A stretch of DNA of 64,000 nt. It comes from Piper betle. Its lineage: Eukaryota > Streptophyta > Magnoliopsida > Piperales > Piperaceae. Within the stretch, counting starts at the first letter, position 1. Each line of letters begins with the position of its first letter. Shown here in pieces: positions 12,546-23,771 of the stretch. The notes beneath the pieces were generated by a model. That model was not told where the DNA came from and did not search any database. It was given only the letters and a program-made list of their open reading frames with translations. The position numbers and the translations under genes are program-made. The DNA lies in NCBI GenBank assembly GCA_033002965.1, contig JAURVB010013825.1, positions 17,895 through 81,894 of the forward strand. Direction: 5' to 3'.

Positions 12546-15500
12546 ACCCTAATACCTGGACTTCATGTGAGTCTTCAAGTGGTGTGAACCGTAAGCTCTT
12601 CAACCCACGTTAGTCTAAAACACAAACAGCTACAGCCAAATACGTTTCGTTTACCTGACTTAGATCCTCGTAATGTTCCAAGACTCTGGGTCTTATATAC
12701 CTTGCAGACAATGGTTAACATTGCCCTAAAGTATTATAACTCCACAGTAAAATATAATAATGTAAGATAGAATATGCTAGCACAATCATCATAGTATACA
12801 TCCGAATTGTACAAGGTTGACATAGTTAGGGCATATGCCCATCATATACTCATCCACAAAATACATAGTCTAAAGGACACAACATAACATAGGGCCCCTG
12901 CCACCTCCACCACTGAGCCGTTTGATCCATGCACCTAAGCCGGCTAATGCCAGGGAACCTCACCTACATATAATAAAAAACCACATCAATAATCAAATAA
13001 ATTTGATTAACTGTCCAAATAACTACCTATAAAATAACAAGTGGGCAAATGGGTACTCCATTACCCATGGAACATACAAAACTTCAGAATTGCCTCACAC
13101 TAGGCGATAAACAAACATACTTAAACAAATGCCGGCTCACATGCATGGCTAATACTCATATTCATACATACAACACTTACACCTTCACATCCTCCATATT
13201 ACACCCCCTATAGTACTCGAGTGGCAAAAGGAACAGTTAAGTTAGTGCCACAAATTTCGAAAATGTGCTACAATATGCAATACCCTCATACACCGCACTA
13301 CCTTAGGAAGGAGTACTAGTGCGGTCCATACATATCAACATACTGCTCACTCTCTTATTCGTGAAATCCATAAAATTGTGCGTACTTATATAATAGGTTT
13401 AGAGAAGAGGCTTATATCATATATTTCTGCAGCTTCAGTTCGAAAACCAACAAGGGGTCTCATTCTTATAGTTTTATTATATATGTGTAGAAAACACGGC
13501 TAAATGGCCAACATTGGAGGGATCAGATAAAATACCACCGAAGTCGTCCTATGTCTAAAACATGGTTAAACTCGACACGCATGGAGTCAAGCAGAGATCA
13601 AGAAAATGAGAGTCCTATGGACCTGGGTGAGTAGAGATTTATATTCAAGTTGGTGAGCTCACCCTGATACCTACCATGGAGATGGAACCGAATAAGAATC
13701 ACGTCACATTGACATGCAAAATGAGGCAAAGCCTCCACACAAGCTCAATGCTTAGCATCACTTAATTATCATAGTTAGATCCTAAGTGAAGTGTTAAACG
13801 TTATTAGGTAAATTAATTAAGGTTTTTATTTCATGTTCACTTAGTAGGATTTAATCAATTTTAGGGTTTTTAATCGAATGGGCTTAGCGGACAATTTTTC
13901 GGACAGGCCTAACAATGTCCACATGGCCTGAAATTTGGATGGGGTTTCCCTTACAATCTAAGGTTCATAGGTAAATTCCACCATGGCTGGCCCATGGGCC
14001 AATCAAGGGGAACCAGGCCCGATAAGGTTGGCCCTAAGGTACTAGAATAGTGTTCCCGGGCCGTGTACCAATTTTGTAATTTTTGGTTCATGGGCTGGAG
14101 GACTCCAAATGGGCTTCAGTCAGTGGCCCTTGTTAGCTAACACAATGACATTGAGCCAAAAAATATTTTGTCCAAATTTAATTCGTAAATGGGCTTAAGT
14201 AGATTTTACAATTTAGGTCACTGGATGGGCTGTTTCTGGAGCTACCTGAACCCTAACGTATTTAAAATTTACAAATAAAATTGGAAACCTATCAAAATGG
14301 CCCCAAAATTGGTTACGGTGCTACTGAGACATGGGGTAAGGTGTGCACCAAGGTTCACTGAAATCCTACACTATTAACCTATTTTAAGTAATTTAAAACT
14401 GGAGTGAAAAACTAGGGTTTTCACCCAGCATCTTTACACTATCTCGGTAAAACACCTCTAAAACATACATAGATAATTTTTAACCATTCCAAAAATTTAT
14501 ATCTTTCAAGTAGACAATTAGTGAGGTATCGTATAATTTAAAAAGATTTTATTGTTTCAAAATTCGTGGCTTAAAATATCACACAATCATAGATCATGGT
14601 CATAGTCATAAACACGCAGAAAATACAAGGCACACTTAATGGCTTATGTTCATGATTATTTAGTGATTATATTAGGATTAAAATTTTATGAAGAACCCAT
14701 AAAATTACCATGAAAGATATGGCATGTTTTCCATCAATAGATTCTGCAAGGTCAGAGAGTAAAAATTGGAGAAAAGAGCACTGATATCACTATCATGGTC
14801 CAAGTCGCCACCTTCCCTCAATTTTTACCCTCATATATGCCAATTCTAAGGCATGGCAGGTAACACACCGAACACAGAAGTTGTAAATCTATATGTTTTG
14901 AGTGCAAAAAAATAAGAATGGTGCAAATAGAACATTAGAATGGTAAAATATGATTTTTATACTGAAATGGTGCATATCATTGACCTACATTCTTTGTTAA
15001 AATCATATCTATTTATGTACATGTCCAAATAAGATGAATGTGTACTTAAACTTCTCCTAATATTCATATATACATGATAAAAATGTCCTAAAAATACATT
15101 CAGATATTGATATACGTGATACACATCACACAACAAGAAACAAAGGCAGCCCAAACCTGATGCTAACGAGCAAAGACCAAGGGGAGGTCTTTTGAGGCAT
15201 CCAACCTCAAAGCCTACCACCCAAAGATTCTAGGAACGTGGAGGTGGTTGCTTGGAGCTCCAAGGAGGAAGAAGAAGGCCAAAAAAAGTAGAAGCAATTG
15301 GTTGGAGGTGAGGAGGGAAGGAGAAATGGTAAAAAGGTGAGGGAAGTTTATAGAAAATTGGTGGATGGTTTGGAGATGTCGTAGATATTGGTGCCATACC
15401 TATAGAGGAATGGGTGTCATACCTACAGAGGTATGGGTTGGCTTGGTGATGTTATATAGGTATAGGTGTCATACCCATATAGGTATGGGTGTCATTCCTA

Positions 15501-16405
15501 TAGAGGTATGGGTGCCATACTTATAGAGGTGTGGGTGTCATACCTATAGATGTATGGGTTGGGTTATCTCACAACTCAAAAACTTAGGGGTTTTACCCTA
15601 AAGCGATCGGGCCTACCTTAGGAATTGCATTGCAGGTCCCAAAAGGGGGTTGGGACGGTTCGAAAATTTATCAAACATACAGCAAGCACACAAAAGATAC
15701 GCGATGGATACAGTCCTAACATCTAACTAAGTACGATTACATTGGACCAAACATGAAAAGGACGAGTGTACCGCATCCAAACAAGTGTACCGAGCGCCAA
15801 AGGAGGCTAAGGCTGAACTACTTACACCATACCATATATGAACTACGACAAAAAGGGTCCGACCCTACTAACCCGATTCAGGTAAAAACTGAACCGACAC
15901 TAAAACCCTCAGGTAAACAGCCCAGGTTTTATAGATTAACCAAGTAAAAGTTCTATAGTCAATTCCCACTTATAAACAAGAGTTTACGCCAGTAGGTGTT
16001 AGTAGTAGGACTAAGTTGAAGGATTTCACATAAGCCAATCACTTGAACTAACTAATAAGAATATAATACATGCAACAACATGCAACCTCAAAACTGTAGT
16101 GGGGGTGTGCATCTTCTACAGTTATGAGTGATCATCTCAATTTTAAAATCACCGCTCATAGTCGTAGGGGAGGTTCTGCCTCTGTTACGGCTAGGGGTAT
16201 TCATATAAGATTTCTTTAAATCTATGATCCGCCTTTGCATTACGAACTCTATACACATTTTATAAAAATTAAGTATAGTGTTTGTCTTAAGCCTCCACAC
16301 AAGGTTGAGATCTGCTTACATAAAGTTTGAACGTAATAGCCCAACGAGTAGCTTTCAAATTATAATATTACGATTTGGTCTGTCTCTTCAGGCCAAATTG
16401 GGGTG
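12546..16405 (-). mobile_element. Diverged LTR of a related Ty3/gypsy-like element (probably solo)
   Basis: The minus-strand start is TGTAACACCCC at about 16405. Landmarks shared in order with the LTRs at 7.0-11.9 kb include 'cctacatataataaaaaaccacat' with a following 'aactgtcc' block (12965-13015), 'tataataggttt' (13390) and 'taaatggcc...gatcagataaaat' (13501-13542). No PBS, polypurine tract or coding region was found, so a solo LTR, or one LTR of an element whose remainder is lost, fits best. The 13.6-15.2 kb part is AT-rich filler without open frames of note. Confidence 0.6.
15390..15558. repeat. 23-bp near-palindromic minisatellite
   Basis: About six units of the type GGGTGTCATACCTATAGAGGTAT, with one spacer (ggttggcttggtgatgttatat). 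The core CATACCTATAGAGGTATG is nearly its own reverse complement, so the array could fold into multiple short hairpins. Confidence 0.8.
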
Positions 16406-16859
16406 TTACATTTATATTATTTATTTTATGTTGTATGGTATTATTAAGGATTAGTCAAAAATAAGTTAATCTACTAAGGCCAAAATCATTTGGCTTTGAG
16501 CATTTAATATAAGTTGAGGAGAATATTATGTGTAGATGCTCATTTTTTTAATTTTAGTTTACCATGGGCAAAACTAAAGAAATGTTTGAAAGGACATAAG
16601 TGATTATTATCTCCAAATTAGACATACAACTCTTTTTCTAGTCCACATCGAACACAAAAGAAAGAGTCACATCTCTTCAAAATTTTACGGTGCAATTTGG
16701 GAGGTCAAATCCTTAAGGCGGAAAGATTTAATTTGATCTAATAGATTTAGGTATTTGCTTCAACTTTAAACTTTAATTTTCTCGATAATTTAACATGAAA
16801 TTTATTCATTTTAGTTAATGTTTTGTTTATCCATAATATTCAATTTCAATTTTTTGCAA
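16406..16859. other. AT-rich spacer, nothing recognised
   Basis: No open frame, RNA gene or clear repeat seen. It separates the LTR nest from the conserved receptor-kinase 5' flank. Confidence 0.5.
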
Positions 16860-19365
16860 GCTAAACCAAGGACTAGACGCCTATGCAATGATGATCTATG
16901 CTTCAGATGATAAGGCCTAGGGCGGGATTTGTCTTCTAAAATCTCCAAGGCAGAAACTTGTATGCATTAAAATTAACAAGATCCAAGAGGCAAAGATTCT
17001 ACAAGAAATCTTCACACCAATTCCTCCCTTTCAGAATCAAAGCCTACAAAAACAAAATTAAACACAAACACAAGAGTCAAACAAACACACAAGCAGCTTC
17101 AATTCATAACTTTTGCAAGAGGAGACTTATATATATTTACATAAGGGCCTATATAGCTTATAGCTTATATGAGGTACAATTTTAATTTGGAGCAATATTT
17201 TAGTGGGTCCCATCATTCATAATCCACATAGATAAATATAGAAATAAATTATAAAATAAATTTTCTACCCAATCTAAATAATGCTTTGAACCATTTTATC
17301 TTAATTTTCAAAGTAATTGCAATAAAAATTAATTTCAAAATATCTTTAATCTATTACTTTTTAAAAAATAAAAGTAAGCCATATTCATGTCAAGAAAAAC
17401 ATAACCTTTTATAAACATCGTACTTATGCACACAATTTTCTTATATATATATATATATATATTATATGGGAACCACTAAAAAGTTCAAGTTAGATATGTA
17501 GCCTATGTAAGCTTTATCATATAAACTATATGACAAGCAGACCGCCTTAATTTTCCCTTTGCAAGAAAGCACAATATCCTTAACCACATATATGTACCAG
17601 CCAACACGCAATGGAATACATTTTAAATTTGTAAATTTAAATCATATATAAATTAATAATATATAATTAATTATGTTATTTAAATTTAATAAAAATATTT
17701 TCTTTTCAAAATTTAATATAGAATGGAGATATAAAATATTAACATTCTATAAAAAAATATCATATCATGGTCTATTTGGTTGGCATTAAAATAATGTAGA
17801 TGACATGAATATTTTAAAAAGACTACCTAACTAAAAGAGTTACATTTAATATATTTCATATTATTATTTTGTGAACAAATTAAGCATAATTACACCCAAG
17901 TGAGAACACAAAATAATAAAATTACATTTAAGTTGGCCACCTGTGTACTTTCCCACATGCTAAAAAAATTCACCTTATTTCTTATCTATTTAGATAAGAA
18001 AAAGAGAAATTGTTATTTTCGCATGGGTGACCATTTAAAGGTAAATATGATTCATTTGAACATAAAATACATTAAATTATTTTAAGGAACATATTACACA
18101 CACATACTATTTTTCTTTAGGTTGACTATTTAAAATTTTCATATATTTATATTTCTTTCATGCAATAAAGTATTAATAAGCAAAGAAATTATATGAGTAA
18201 GATTTTAAATATTTAAATATGATTAATCAATTTTATAAATTTTCAATTCAAGTAGAACTATACTCTAAACTTTTCTTGTCAATAAATAATAATAAATAAA
18301 TGAACAAAACTGTGAAATCTCCTAATTAATTAGTCTTAGATCAAATGCCCACTAGGGTAGTAAGATCTAGTATATTAGTAAAAATTTACCTACGATTTTC
18401 AATTTCGGCTCACAACTTTTAAAAAAAATGATTAGGCCCATGAGTTTGCACTTAAATCAGCTTGTTACAAATATTATTAGAATCATCCCACGATCCCATT
18501 GGACGATGAGCTATGTATATAGGCTCAACTGAGTATAGAAATTTTGAAGACACCCAAACAATTACTCACACATCCAAATACCTACGCACCTAGGAAAACC
18601 TAATATAGTGGCGGAGGTGCTATCCTTGTAATAGTGTGCCTTGATCCCTCCATAGGTGTGATTGGAAGTGAGCGCATATATTTCCTTCATTATGCAAATC
18701 GGATCCGCAATTCATCTCTACATTTTCAACAAAATAGAGAGATAAAAAATCAAGGCTTCATCAAATGCAACAAAATAGAGAGCTCTATAATAAGGCATCA
18801 TCAAATCAACTATAACTCTCTGAACAAAAACGTTTCCAAAATATAAAACTTGCCCAGCGAGATTGCAAAAAAAAGTACTCCGCGGCATTGATTGTGAGTT
18901 TGTTTGGAACCGATGGGACTAATGCATTGGGTGGAAAGTATTTAAGTTAAAAAACTGCTGAAAAATACTCAAACTTTGAGAGAAGTTCTCCACTTTTGGT
19001 GTTTTTTTTTAAATGAAATTTGAAGTAGAAATTTTTTCTCTTTCCTTTGTCAGGAAGGTCTTTGCATTTAGAAAATAATAACAAGGGAAGCTGAAAAGGA
19101 CTGTTGATGAAGGAAGAAAAGAGAAAAAGGTGAAGAGTTAGCCGGCAGAAGTTGCTGGCAGTGGTCGCCGGCAGTAGTTTAAAAAAATACTAAATTACCA
19201 CACACCCTTATTTCTATGGAAATGGGGAGAAATGCTTGGCCACGTCATCTGAGGTCGGCCGGCCAAGTCCATGCACGACTTGGACACGAGAATGCGACAT
19301 GGGAATTGGCCGGTCATCAGTTCAAGTGTCTACACATCTTTACTTTATTCATATTAACATCTCTC
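16860..19365 (+). repeat. 5'-flank block of G1 (duplicated at 26705-29303)
   Basis: Starting at 'ctaaaccaaggactagacgc', this 2.5-kb AT-rich block is repeated collinearly at 26705-29303. It runs up to and including the 'ggccacgtcatctgaggtcg' stretch just upstream of the G1 promoter. Shared landmarks include 'gggcctatatagcttatagc' and 'aactgctgaaaaat'. It contains a (TA)n run at 17443-17461 and no coding sequence I can support. Pieces of its first 200 bases recur more loosely around 36.7-37.3 kb. Confidence 0.8.
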
Positions 19366-19377
19366 TATATATATAAG
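19366..19377 (+). promoter_or_regulatory. TATA box of G1
   Basis: TATATATATAAG lies 52-63 bp upstream of the chosen ATG (19429). It is preceded by the box 'gtctacacatct' (19328-19340), which also occurs upstream of G4 (39500), G6 (47225) and G8 (51560). The spacing implies a short 5' leader starting near 19400, which makes the far-upstream in-frame ATG (19216) unlikely to be used. Confidence 0.65.
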
Positions 19378-19428
19378 TATAAACTACATCAATATTATAC
19401 ATCTTCACTTGAAGCATTGCAAATTATC

Positions 19429-22400
19429 ATGGACGTTGTTCAATATGCTTGCCTACTCCTTTCCTACTTGTTCACCACTTCGTTATTGTCCTCAGAGGCA
19501 TTATTCTTGAGCAATGACACTGACAAGGCTGCACTGCTGCAATTCAAGGCTGCAATTGGTAGCAGCAGCAGCAGCAGCTCCGACCATGTTCTAAGCACAT
19601 GGAATGACACCACCCATTTCTGCAATTGGGAAGGGATCACCTGTGGGCATCGGCACCAAAGAGTGAGGCTCATAGACCTGCATGGTCTTGGCTTGGAAGG
19701 GACCATCTCTCCTTATCTTGGGAACCTTAGCTTTCTAAGAGGGATCAATTTAATTCACAACAAGTTCCATGGCCAAATTCCTCCCCAGCTTGGTCTCCTC
19801 CACAGGCTTGTGGTTTTACACCTGAGTTACAACTCCCTCTCAGGTCAGATTCCTAAAAACATATCCCGTTGTTCAAATTTGAGGGTTCTTAATCTTGATC
19901 GCAACCGGCTGCTAGAGGGTCCAATTCATGCCGAACTCACCACCTTCCCAGAGCTTCTTGTCATGAATCTGAGCTTCAATAGTTTTAAGGGAACTATACC
20001 GCCCTCCATTGGTAACCTCTCCACTCTTCGATTTCTGAATCTCGTAGCAAACAACTTAGCTGGTCAGATTCCCCATAGCCTCGGAAGAATAAGAGGTTTA
20101 AGATTTCTTGCTCTAGGAGAAAACTCTCTCTTTGGAAAAATACCCCTTTCTATTTATAACCTTTCCTTCTTGGAGCTCATTTCTCTTAACAAAAATCTTC
20201 TCCAGGGAAACCTTCCCATGAACATGGGACTGGCTTTGCCTAATCTTAGATTTTTTGCTGCAGCAAACAACCGCCTTGTAGGCTCTATTCCAATTTCTTT
20301 GTCCAATGCTTCACGACTTCAGTCGTTATATATCAGTAAAAATAGATTAAGTGGCAAAGTCCCTCAAAATATAGGGAACTTGAGATACCTCACAAATTTG
20401 GGGCTAGGGGATAATCACCTTAGAAATGATGGCCATTTAAATTTTCTGGATTTGCTGGCAAATTGCTCTGAGTTAGCTTACCTGAGTGTACATGATAACT
20501 CTTTCACGGGACGGGTGTCATCCATATCCAATCTTTCTTCTAAATTAGTAGGGCTTGAATTGTCAGCAAACAGATTCTATGGCAACCTGCCCCCAAATTT
20601 TGGCAATTTGGTGGGATTACAACTCCTCAATATACAAAAGAACTTTTTGTCAGGTAATATTCCACCAAGTATTGGGATGCTTTCTGAACTGGTATCGCTT
20701 AGCTTGTCTGGGAATAAACTTCATGGAGGAATTCCACCTTCCATTTGCAATGGAAGCTACTTGCTTGATCTTTACCTGTCCACGAACAACTTAGAGGGTA
20801 GCATACCATCTAGCATAGGAAAGTGCAACAAACTACTTATATTGCAACTATCAGTGAACAAACTTAATGGTAGCATACCAAAAGAGCTTTTCACAGTTTC
20901 TTCTTTGTCAATTTTTTTAGATCTCTCTGACAATTTGCTAAATGGAACACTACCCTCAGAAGTTTCAAATTTGAACAATTTAGGGATTCTTCTTGTTAGC
21001 AACAATAAATTGACAGGCGAGATTCCAAGCTCTTTGGGATCTTGTACGAGCTTGGAGGTTCTCTATCTACAAGGCAATTTCTTCCAAGGAAACATTTCTG
21101 TGTCTCTTGCGAATGTTAAAAACCTTCAAAAATTAGACCTTTCACAAAACAATCTTTCTGGTCCCATTCCAAACTTTCTCGGGGAACTGAAATCGTTGGA
21201 GTTCCTTAACTTGTCATTCAATAACCTCAAGGGAAATGTTCCTGATAAGGGAGTCTTTCAAAATGACAGTGGAGTAGACTTAAGGGGCAATAAATTGCTA
21301 TGCGGTGGTCCTGTTCTTCTTCATTTACAAGCATGTTCAACAGAAATCCATGAGAAAAAGAGGTTCAAAGTTTTGCATGTGATAATCCCATTACTCTTCT
21401 GCTCATTCATTCTCATCTCCCTCTTGTGCTTTGCGGGTGTATGTTATTGGAGAAGAAAACTAAGGAAGGAACAACCCTCTACACCCATTCTTGGTGAGAA
21501 ATATCCAAAAGTCACCTACCAGAATTTGATCAAGACAACTAACGGATTCTCATCCGAGAGTTTGGTAGGCGTGGGAAGATATGGTTCAGTTTACAAAGGA
21601 TCACTTGAACAAGGAGGAACCACTGTTGCGATAAAGGTGTTAGACCTTCAATTGCAAGGAGCAGCTAAAACATTCAATGCAGAATGCAAAGCCTTGAAAA
21701 ACATCAAACATCGCAATCTTGTGAAGATCATAACATCATGTTCAAGTATAGACCATCGAGGCAATGACTTCAAAGCTTTGGTGTTTGAGTTTATTCCTAA
21801 TGGGAGCTTGGAGTCTTGGCTACATAAATCACACAACCCACAGCAAACATTAGAACATCTGAATTTGGTTCAAAGACTAAATGTGGCCATTGATGTCGCT
21901 TCAGCACTGGATTATCTTCACAATCAATGCCATGATTCAATCATTCATTGTGACTTGAAGCCAAGCAATATTCTACTTGACGATGAAATGGTAGCACATG
22001 TTGGTGATTTTGGATTGGCTAAGTTTGTCAATGTGGGTTCAAATAATCTATCCCAAGGTGGAAGTAGTTCAATGGCAATCAAAGGAACCATTGGGTATGT
22101 TCCTCCAGGTAATCATATTTCTTCTAATCCTTACTTTTTAGTTTTTTCTTTTTCCTTTCCATCTTGTTGATTGGTATTAATTAATAATAGATGGTTAACT
22201 TGCAGAGTATGGTGTAGGAGGCGAGATATCCACAAGGGGAGATATGTATAGTTACGGAGTTGTACTGCTTGAGTTGTTTATCGGAAAGAGGCCAACTGAT
22301 GAGGTTTCACTGAAAGGATTAAGCATCCATGAATTTGTGAAGCAAGCTTTACCTCGACAAGTTGCGGAGATAGTTGATTGTAAAATCGTTCCCAATGAGG

Positions 22401-22564
22401 TTCATAACCATGGGGCTACAATGGAATGCTTACTGAAGATTCTTCAAGTTGGAATAGTTTGCACAATGATGTCACCCCATGAACGTCCAACAATTAATGT
22501 TGTGCTCAAAGATGTTCATGCAGCTCGAAGCTCCTTTCTTCGTTACAGTAACTTAATTTCATGA
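19429..22564 (+). CDS. G1: intact LRR receptor-like serine/threonine kinase, subfamily XII (two exons)
   Basis: CDS join 19429-22108, 22206-22564; 1012 aa, the usual length for FLS2/EFR/Xa21/At3g47570-like receptors. Order: signal peptide (1 to about 25), LRR N-cap with the FCNWEGITCG motif (about 64-73), 22 LRRs with the plant LxGxIP signature (about 80-635), one membrane span (about 648-675), kinase. Kinase residues: glycine loop GVGRYGSV (G714, G716, G719), VAIK lysine K736, catalytic loop HCDLKPSN (D842), DFG D860, PPE at the exon junction. The residue before the catalytic Asp is Cys, so it is a non-RD kinase, the class typical of pattern-recognition receptors. By family it should sit in the plasma membrane and bind a ligand outside; the ligand is unknown. 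The start was chosen because the signal peptide begins there and paralogues share it. No stop or frameshift was seen, so it is the only intact copy here. Confidence 0.92.
22109..22205 (+). other. Single intron of G1 (97 bp, GT-AG, phase 1)
   Basis: The donor is CAG|GTAATC and the acceptor CTTGCAG|AGTATGG. Splicing joins VPP-E-YG(V)GGE of the kinase activation segment. Retention would end the protein at a TGA (22168-22170), removing the C-lobe. The same intron position is visible in G2, G4, G6, G8 and G9. Confidence 0.9.
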
Positions 22565-22803
22565 AACAAACAAACAGTTGGTCACGTGGTGCTTGGTGAT
22601 TTATTATGCTTTTTCATTAGGCTGAATTTTATGTATTATGTCAAATATGGCTTACGATGACAAAATCCCAATTCAAATAGTTTAATTTAATTGACACAAG
22701 ATTTTATTATAAGAAGCCCGTGTCAAAACTCCACATGGCTTTGCCACGCAGCTTTGTCATGGGCAACTATGACAAAACCCTTGACAATTTTGTCATTGTT
22801 TCG
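22565..22803 (+). other. 3' flank of G1
   Basis: Paralogous to the sequence after G4 (42708-42995), G8 (55812-56050) and G9 (62231-62470). It shares the 'gtggtgcttg.tgatttatta' and 'agaagcccgtgtcaaaac' landmarks and is interrupted by the TRIM at 22804. It probably contains the 3' UTR; no clear single polyadenylation signal was chosen. Confidence 0.6.
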
Positions 22804-23548
22804 TGTTGGGCCTTTCGGGTCCCAAAATAGACTTGCAACAGGTTCACGGGCCTGCTAGCTCAAGGAATAAGGATTTTCCATTAGTATCAAAAAGCTAGCT
22901 CAAGGAATAAAGCTTTCCCATTAAGCTATATATAAGTCACCAATTGCCTCCAAACATGATGTGGGATAAACACAACGATCATAACGATCCCCCCCCCCCC
23001 CACACACACATACATCATACTACCCAAAGCATCTCCCCCGTGTTATAGTGAAGTTCTGGGAGACACCAAATTTAGACCAGCTGATGTTCTCGGAGACACC
23101 ACCACCAGCCAACAAATCGTGACATATCGGGAGACACAAATTCGGACTGGCCAACAAACAGTAAGGCAAATTGAGGCAACACGAAGTTCTAGGAGACACC
23201 AAATTCGGACCGGCCAACAAATTGTGACATATCGGGAGACACAAATTCGGACCAGCCAACAAATCGTGAAGCAGAGGCAGCACTATCGTGAAATTTGGAC
23301 CAGCCAACACGATGTGAAATTTGGACCGGCCAACAACACTATCGTGAAATTCGAACTAGCCAACAAATCGTGAGGCAGAGGCAACACCAAAACCAACCAG
23401 GCTCTAATACTACTTGTTGAGCCCTTTGGTCCCCAAAAGAGACTTGCAACAAGTTCACGGGCCTCTCTTAATCCAAAAACTACTTCAAGGATTAAGGCTT
23501 TCTCATTAGCCTATAAGCAAGTCACCAGTTGCCTCCAAACATGATGTG
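22804..23548 (-). mobile_element. TRIM element in the 3' flank of G1
   Basis: Minus-strand order: 5' LTR (23548-23415), degenerate PBS with 'tattagagcc' (about 23409-23398), internal region, 3' LTR (22972-22804; TGTTTATCCCAC at its start, CCCAACA at its end). No coding capacity. The internal region has expanded into repeats of a 'ggagacacaaattcggac'/'ggccaacaaatcgtga' module (about 23080-23380) and has a poly-C/CA tract at about 22989-23009. The matching flank after G4 (about 42990-43010) lacks the insertion and gives the empty site. Confidence 0.75.
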
Positions 23549-23771
23549 ACAAATTTCCCTTGACAAGTTGGGGGAGGAAACCTCCTTATTTTGTTTCACA
23601 ATGTTCCCCATCTTCTTCTCCCAACAAGTGCAGAAATTTCTCCTCCCGGATGCAACCAACTGCTATTATGGGAAACCAAGACTATGTACAAGTGATAGAG
23701 ATTTTTTGTGTAAAAATTTAAGGGTGGAACCGAAAAAAGTCATTGATTGGTTGGTGACACAGGATGACCCG
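23549..23771 (+). repeat. Conserved 3'-flank module (copy 1)
   Basis: Matches 43018-43240, 56070-56310 and 62485-62725 (landmarks 'aatttcccttgacaagtt', 'gtgcagaaatttctcctccc', 'gactatgtacaagtgat', 'ttggttggtga'). This copy is joined directly to the inside of G2's last LRR at 23771/23772. No protein is recognised in the open frame 23568-23798. Confidence 0.7.

Noticed and set aside
15390..15558. CRISPR-like regular repeat array
   Set aside because: Units are contiguous without unique spacers, in a plant LTR; it is a minisatellite.
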